Origin: Chalciporus piperatus
Taxonomy: Eukaryota; Basidiomycota; Agaricomycetes; Boletales; Boletaceae
DNA length: 20,343 nucleotides
NCBI GenBank assembly: GCA_038093975.1
Contig: JBBPTG010000361.1
Span: forward strand, 1-20,343
Direction: 5' to 3'
Every line of letters starts with the position of its first letter. The stretch's first letter is position 1. Under the pieces are notes generated by a model, which had not been told where the DNA came from, did no database searches, and worked only from the letters and a program-made list of their open reading frames with translations. Shown in pieces: positions 17,030 through 20,343 of this stretch. The position numbers and the translations under genes are program-made.

Positions 17030-19255
17030 CAAGATATCCTCGAAGATAAAAGAAGCCAACGCGGCAGTATTCTCGGAACGAAGCATGCGCCATTCCGGCC
17101 AGGAAGACAGGGCGCAGCGAGCTTGGACAATATAGCGGTATCCGCTCGCCTTCGGCATCAGCATGGTATCGATGTGGACCTTCATGAAGAGTCCACCGAC
17201 TACCGGAACCGTTGGTGGTATGTTGACCTTCCGGGTCAGCCGTACTTGGCATTGGTGACAAGTCTTGACGAACCACTTGACATCGTCCACCAGCATGGGC
17301 CACCAGAAGCGCAGGAGTAAACGAGTCCGGACTGTGAAGACACCCTTGTGCCCGAGGTCATCGTGGGCCTCCTTAATCAATCCGAACCGTCTAGACTCCG
17401 AAACGACAAGCTGATGACGACCATGAGGCTCGCGACGCCAAAGCGATCCGTTGAGTACGAAGAAACGGGTAGCTGAGTTGACGAAAGATTTGTAGTCAGA
17501 ATCCGACGCCCCGTCCGGCCGTTCCTGGGTATCCAGGAAACGTCGAATCTGATCTATCCGGACCTCCCGGGCTTTAGCCTTTGCGGACCGCGGGATCTCT
17601 GGGTCCACATCGTCTGAAACGGAGTCAGCAGTCTGAAGGAGGGTGAAATACACTTGGTTATGGACCAAGGGTGAGGGCTGGCGCGCCGCTCCCTGACGAT
17701 AGGGGAGGGAATTCTGGATTTTAGGGAAAGAACGTGCGTTCAGTAATTCAATGGAAAATGAATAGGAATTGTCCAGCCAGTCGTCAATCCGATCCGTTTC
17801 CGGTGGATCCGCGTCAGACGGAGGCCGTCTAGACAGACCGTCCGCGCCGGTATGACGATCCGCCGGCACATGAACAAGGTTGAAGTGGAACAAAAGAATC
17901 CCAGCTATCCAGCGATTGATAGTAGCGTTCGGCTGAAGGTCCGGATTGTTGATCATGCCTTTGACATATTTGGCATCCATTTCGACTGTAAAGTTAGCGA
18001 CACCAAAGATGAATATGCGGACGGCTCGCAAGGCACGGAATAACCCGTATAGCTCAAGCTTCGCCTGTGAATAACGGCTCTCGACCTCAGTGAGGCTGAT
18101 AGATCCGAAACGGTTCGGATAGCGTTTGCCGTCCTCCCCTTCCTGGGACAGAATGTATCCGACTGCGATCACCGAAGTGTCCACAGCCAGGATGACTTCG
18201 CGTCCATTCTCATAGTCCAAGCGACGGAGCGCAGGAGACTGGAGAATTTCGTCCTTCAGACGCTGCATCGCTTCCTTCTGGGAGTCACCCCATTCGAAAG
18301 GAACCCCTTTCCGGGTCAGATTGACCAACGGACGGGAAATGGTTGCATAATCTTTGATAAAGATGCGAAGGACGCCACACGTACCAAGGAACCCCCGAAC
18401 ATGAGTGAGGTTCTGACATTCCGGCCAGTCGCGGATCTTTTGGACCTTTGACTCGTTCGGAATCCGACCATCGAAGGTACACTTGTGCCCGACGATGATA
18501 GCGTCCGGAGCGGCAAGTACGAACTTCTTGGCAGAGACGGTAGCTCCAACATTCTGTAAACGTTGCAAAATGCGGTTAACGACAACAAGGTGTTTGAAAA
18601 TGAAACGACGGATTCCGGGATTTTCCGGAATCGTCTCGTAGGATCCGTCCTCGTTCTGGTAACGGGTGGTCCCAGACTTGACCGGAAGATCGTCGATGAA
18701 GGGCATCGTATGATCCGGAATCTCGTCCTGTAAGATAAAAGCCATGTCAGCCTGATATACTTGTACCGCGTTGGTATGCCCCATGGGTAAGGCTGTCAAG
18801 CGATGAGGTCCTAGAGGGGTGCTAAAGGTAGTCATATCCCGTGATTCAATATGCAAAGGACGCTGGTCATAACCCGCAAACAAATCCAGCATGCCATAGA
18901 CAGCATACCCGGCGAAGGACTCGGCCAGGTGCTCGAAAGGAGGGACGGAAGCGTCACGGATGGTAACCGCGTTGAGAGGCTGAAGATCGTGGACGAGACG
19001 AAGAGTCTTTCCGTCCTGTTTGAGAACGCAGAACCAACGAGATCTGTAAGACGAGGCGGAAGGCTCGTAGACCCCAGAAGCGATGCGGGCCTTGATGATC
19101 TGGATGGCTTCCTTGCGGATACCAGGCGGAATCGGAATGTTTGGTAATACCCATGGCGTATGCGGAATAGTAGGGATCTTCACCGGCGGAAAGTACCGCT
19201 CATCAAGACGACCTCGTTCTGTTGGGATCCAGGCAAAGAGCCCATTCAGCTCGTT
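17027..19255 (-). pseudogene. RT, RNase H and integrase N-terminal part of the split pol
   Basis: About 740 residues read openly from NELNGLFAWIPTERGR, through RT and RNase H, into the integrase catalytic core, ending FIFEDIL at the hAT-like insertion. In the normal protein a further N-terminal RT portion, protease and gag would precede it. All visible catalytic acidic residues are kept, which suggests the copy was intact until recently or was preserved by chance. Confidence 0.88.
17030..17037. repeat. 8-bp target site duplication, right copy
   Basis: CAAGATAT directly follows the right terminal inverted repeat of the hAT-like element and matches 15908-15915. Confidence 0.95.
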
Positions 19256-19620
19256 AGGCCGTACAGCAAGGCCAGCCGATCACCAATTAGGCCGTGCTCT
19301 ACTGGCCGGCTAACGATTGGCCGCTGGTGTATGGTCACCTAGGTTAGGGATCGGCTAGTAATAGAATGTACACGTAGAGTAGGGATCAGCCAATGTACCA
19401 TTGTGCCCTGGCAGTGGGAATGGCCAACACAAAGGTTCCCTGAGGTAGGACCTGGCCGACTGGTGCTAAATACCCAGTCCTGCCTGCATCAGGGTTCGGC
19501 CCATAGAGAATAGGGATAGGCCGATGTGTAAACCCTCCATGTGTAGGGAGCGGCCGATGCAGGAAATGTTTAGGGGTGGGCATTGGCCACTGAATCATGT
19601 CTCCTACAGCAGGCATGGCC
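19255..19620. repeat. Diverged edge of the minisatellite
   Basis: Scattered, irregular copies of a TAGGGAT-GGCCGAT core (for example TTAGGGATCGGCTAGT at about 19343 and AGGGATAGGCCGATGT at about 19511) abut the truncation point of pol. Spacing is irregular and copies are degenerate, in contrast to the regular array to the right. No gene is seen. Confidence 0.7.
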
Positions 19621-20343
19621 CGATAGATTGAGTGTCAATGGGTAGGGATGGGCCGATGGCTTGAGCCTCAATGTGTAGGAATGGGCCGATGCAATCAGTG
19701 TCAATGTGTAGGGATGGGCCTATGCAATCAGTGTCAATGTGTAGGAATGGGCCGATGCATTGAGCCTCAATGCGTAGGGATGGGCCGATGCATTGAGGCT
19801 CAATGTGTAGGAATGGGCCGATGCAATCAGTGTCAATGTGTAGGGATGGGCCGATACATTGAGCCTCAATGCGTAGGGATGGGCCGATGGGTTGAGCCTC
19901 AATGCGTAGGAATGGGCCGATATACCTATTGTCACTAGGTAGGAATGGGCCGATATACCTATTGTCACTAGGTAGGGATGGGCCGATGCAATCAGTGTCG
20001 ATGTGTAGGAATGGGCCAATGGGTTGAGCCTCAATGGGTAGGGATGGGCCGATATACCGATTGTCACTAGGTAGGGATGGGCCGATGCAATCAGCGTCAA
20101 TGTGTAGGGATGGGCCGATGCAATCAGTGTCAATGTGTAGGGATGGGCCGATGCAATCAGTGTCAATGTGTAGGGATGGGCCCATGCATTGAGCCTCAAT
20201 GCGTAGGAATGGGCCGATATACCTATTGTCACTAGGTAGGGATGGGCCGATGCAATCAGTGTCACTACGTAGGGATGGGCCGATGCATTGAGCCTCTTGA
20301 GGCTCAATGTGTAGGAATGGGCCGATGCAATCAGTGTCAATGT
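19620..20343. repeat. 33-bp minisatellite array with palindromic variants, running off the right edge
   Basis: About 21 units with a regular 33-base period share the block GTAGGRATGGGCCGAT and differ in the remaining 17-18 bases. Main variants after GGGCCGAT are GCAATCAGTGTCAATGTG, GCATTGAGCCTCAATGCG, ATACCTATTGTCACTAGG and GGGTTGAGCCTCAATGGG, interspersed rather than in blocks. One unit near 20283 is expanded into an 11-bp inverted repeat with a TT loop. Because 33 is a multiple of three, long open frames appear on both strands. These would encode 11-residue repeats (IGPSLHIDTDC type) but show no sign of being genes. Confidence 0.92.

Larger units (their letters stand above)
15059..19255 (-). 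mobile_element. pol: Ty3/gypsy retrotransposon pol, 5'-truncated, split by a nested insertion
   Basis: Encodes reverse transcriptase, RNase H and integrase of a Ty3/gypsy element. Coding starts abruptly at NELNGLFAW near 19250 and stops at TAA 15061-15059. RT motifs: SRWFCVLKQDGKTLRLVHD, DLFAGYDQR, and MPFIDDLPVK (FIDD in place of YxDD). RNase H: ILAVDTS, SQAKLELYGLFRA, TVEMDAKYV, HTGADGLSRR. Integrase: a zinc-binding HHCC region (HDDLGHKG ... CHQC), then Asp in VHIDTML, Asp in IVTDNGPPF and Glu in NGIVERRH, completing the DDE triad; the C-terminus has SLVLVRNSR and YLGPMVVLRR. The frame is open throughout except for the insertion at 15916-17029, where ...FIFEDIL joins CRWGPVAE once insert and one target copy are removed. 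Gag, protease, the RT N-terminus and both LTRs are not seen, so the copy cannot move by itself. Confidence 0.92.

Noticed and set aside
19604..20340. Long open frames on the minus strand (193 and 206 residues) and a 96-residue plus-strand frame made of 11-residue repeats
   Set aside because: They follow automatically from a 33-base repeat period free of stops in several frames at once; different frames on both strands are equally open, and no start context, splice pattern or domain supports a gene.

Overview
The window looks like a repeat-rich accessory region of a basidiomycete (Agaricomycetes-type) nuclear genome. Protein-coding genes carry many short introns (about 46-81 nt) with GT-AG borders and CTRAC-like branch points. 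There is a Plavaka-family transposase, a Ty3/gypsy pol of the type common in mushrooms, and gene fragments whose wording matches basidiomycete Brr2 and aminopeptidase P. No bacterial-type operon, rRNA, tRNA or CRISPR array was seen.

Layout. (1) 1-3770, minus strand: a mosaic of host housekeeping-gene pieces. In transcription order these are a P-type ATPase N-domain piece, an intron-containing piece of the second helicase cassette of the spliceosomal helicase Brr2, an unassigned Ser/Arg-rich stretch, and the N-terminal part of an Xaa-Pro aminopeptidase P that runs off the left edge. The Brr2 and aminopeptidase pieces carry deletions, including loss of four residues of the Brr2 Walker A loop and a frameshift. 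(2) 4327-7643, minus: an AT-rich, apparently intact 10-exon Plavaka transposase of 931 aa. (3) 7818-11676, plus, divergent from it: a 15-exon gene of about 1022 aa with a long disordered N-terminus, an internally duplicated exon-intron module, and a C-terminal domain resembling the DUF6532 type. (4) 11700-12915: a degenerate ACTG-based tandem repeat with a higher-order period near 210-220 bp. (5) 13226-14419, plus: a four-exon gene for a Zn2Cys6-spaced cysteine-cluster protein with an in-frame TGA in exon 1. (6) 15059-19255, minus: the 3' part of a Ty3/gypsy pol (RT, RNase H, integrase), with its 5' part missing. Its integrase is split cleanly by a 1114-bp non-autonomous hAT-like element (15916-17029) with an 8-bp target duplication. 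(7) 19255-20343: a tandem repeat that resolves into a regular 33-bp minisatellite whose variants carry different small palindromes.

How it fits together: the region records nested transposition and duplication, and only the Plavaka transposase and the DUF6532-like gene have uninterrupted gene models. The splice models of both were checked by hand and give totals divisible by three. Family names come from recognition of motifs, not from a database search.
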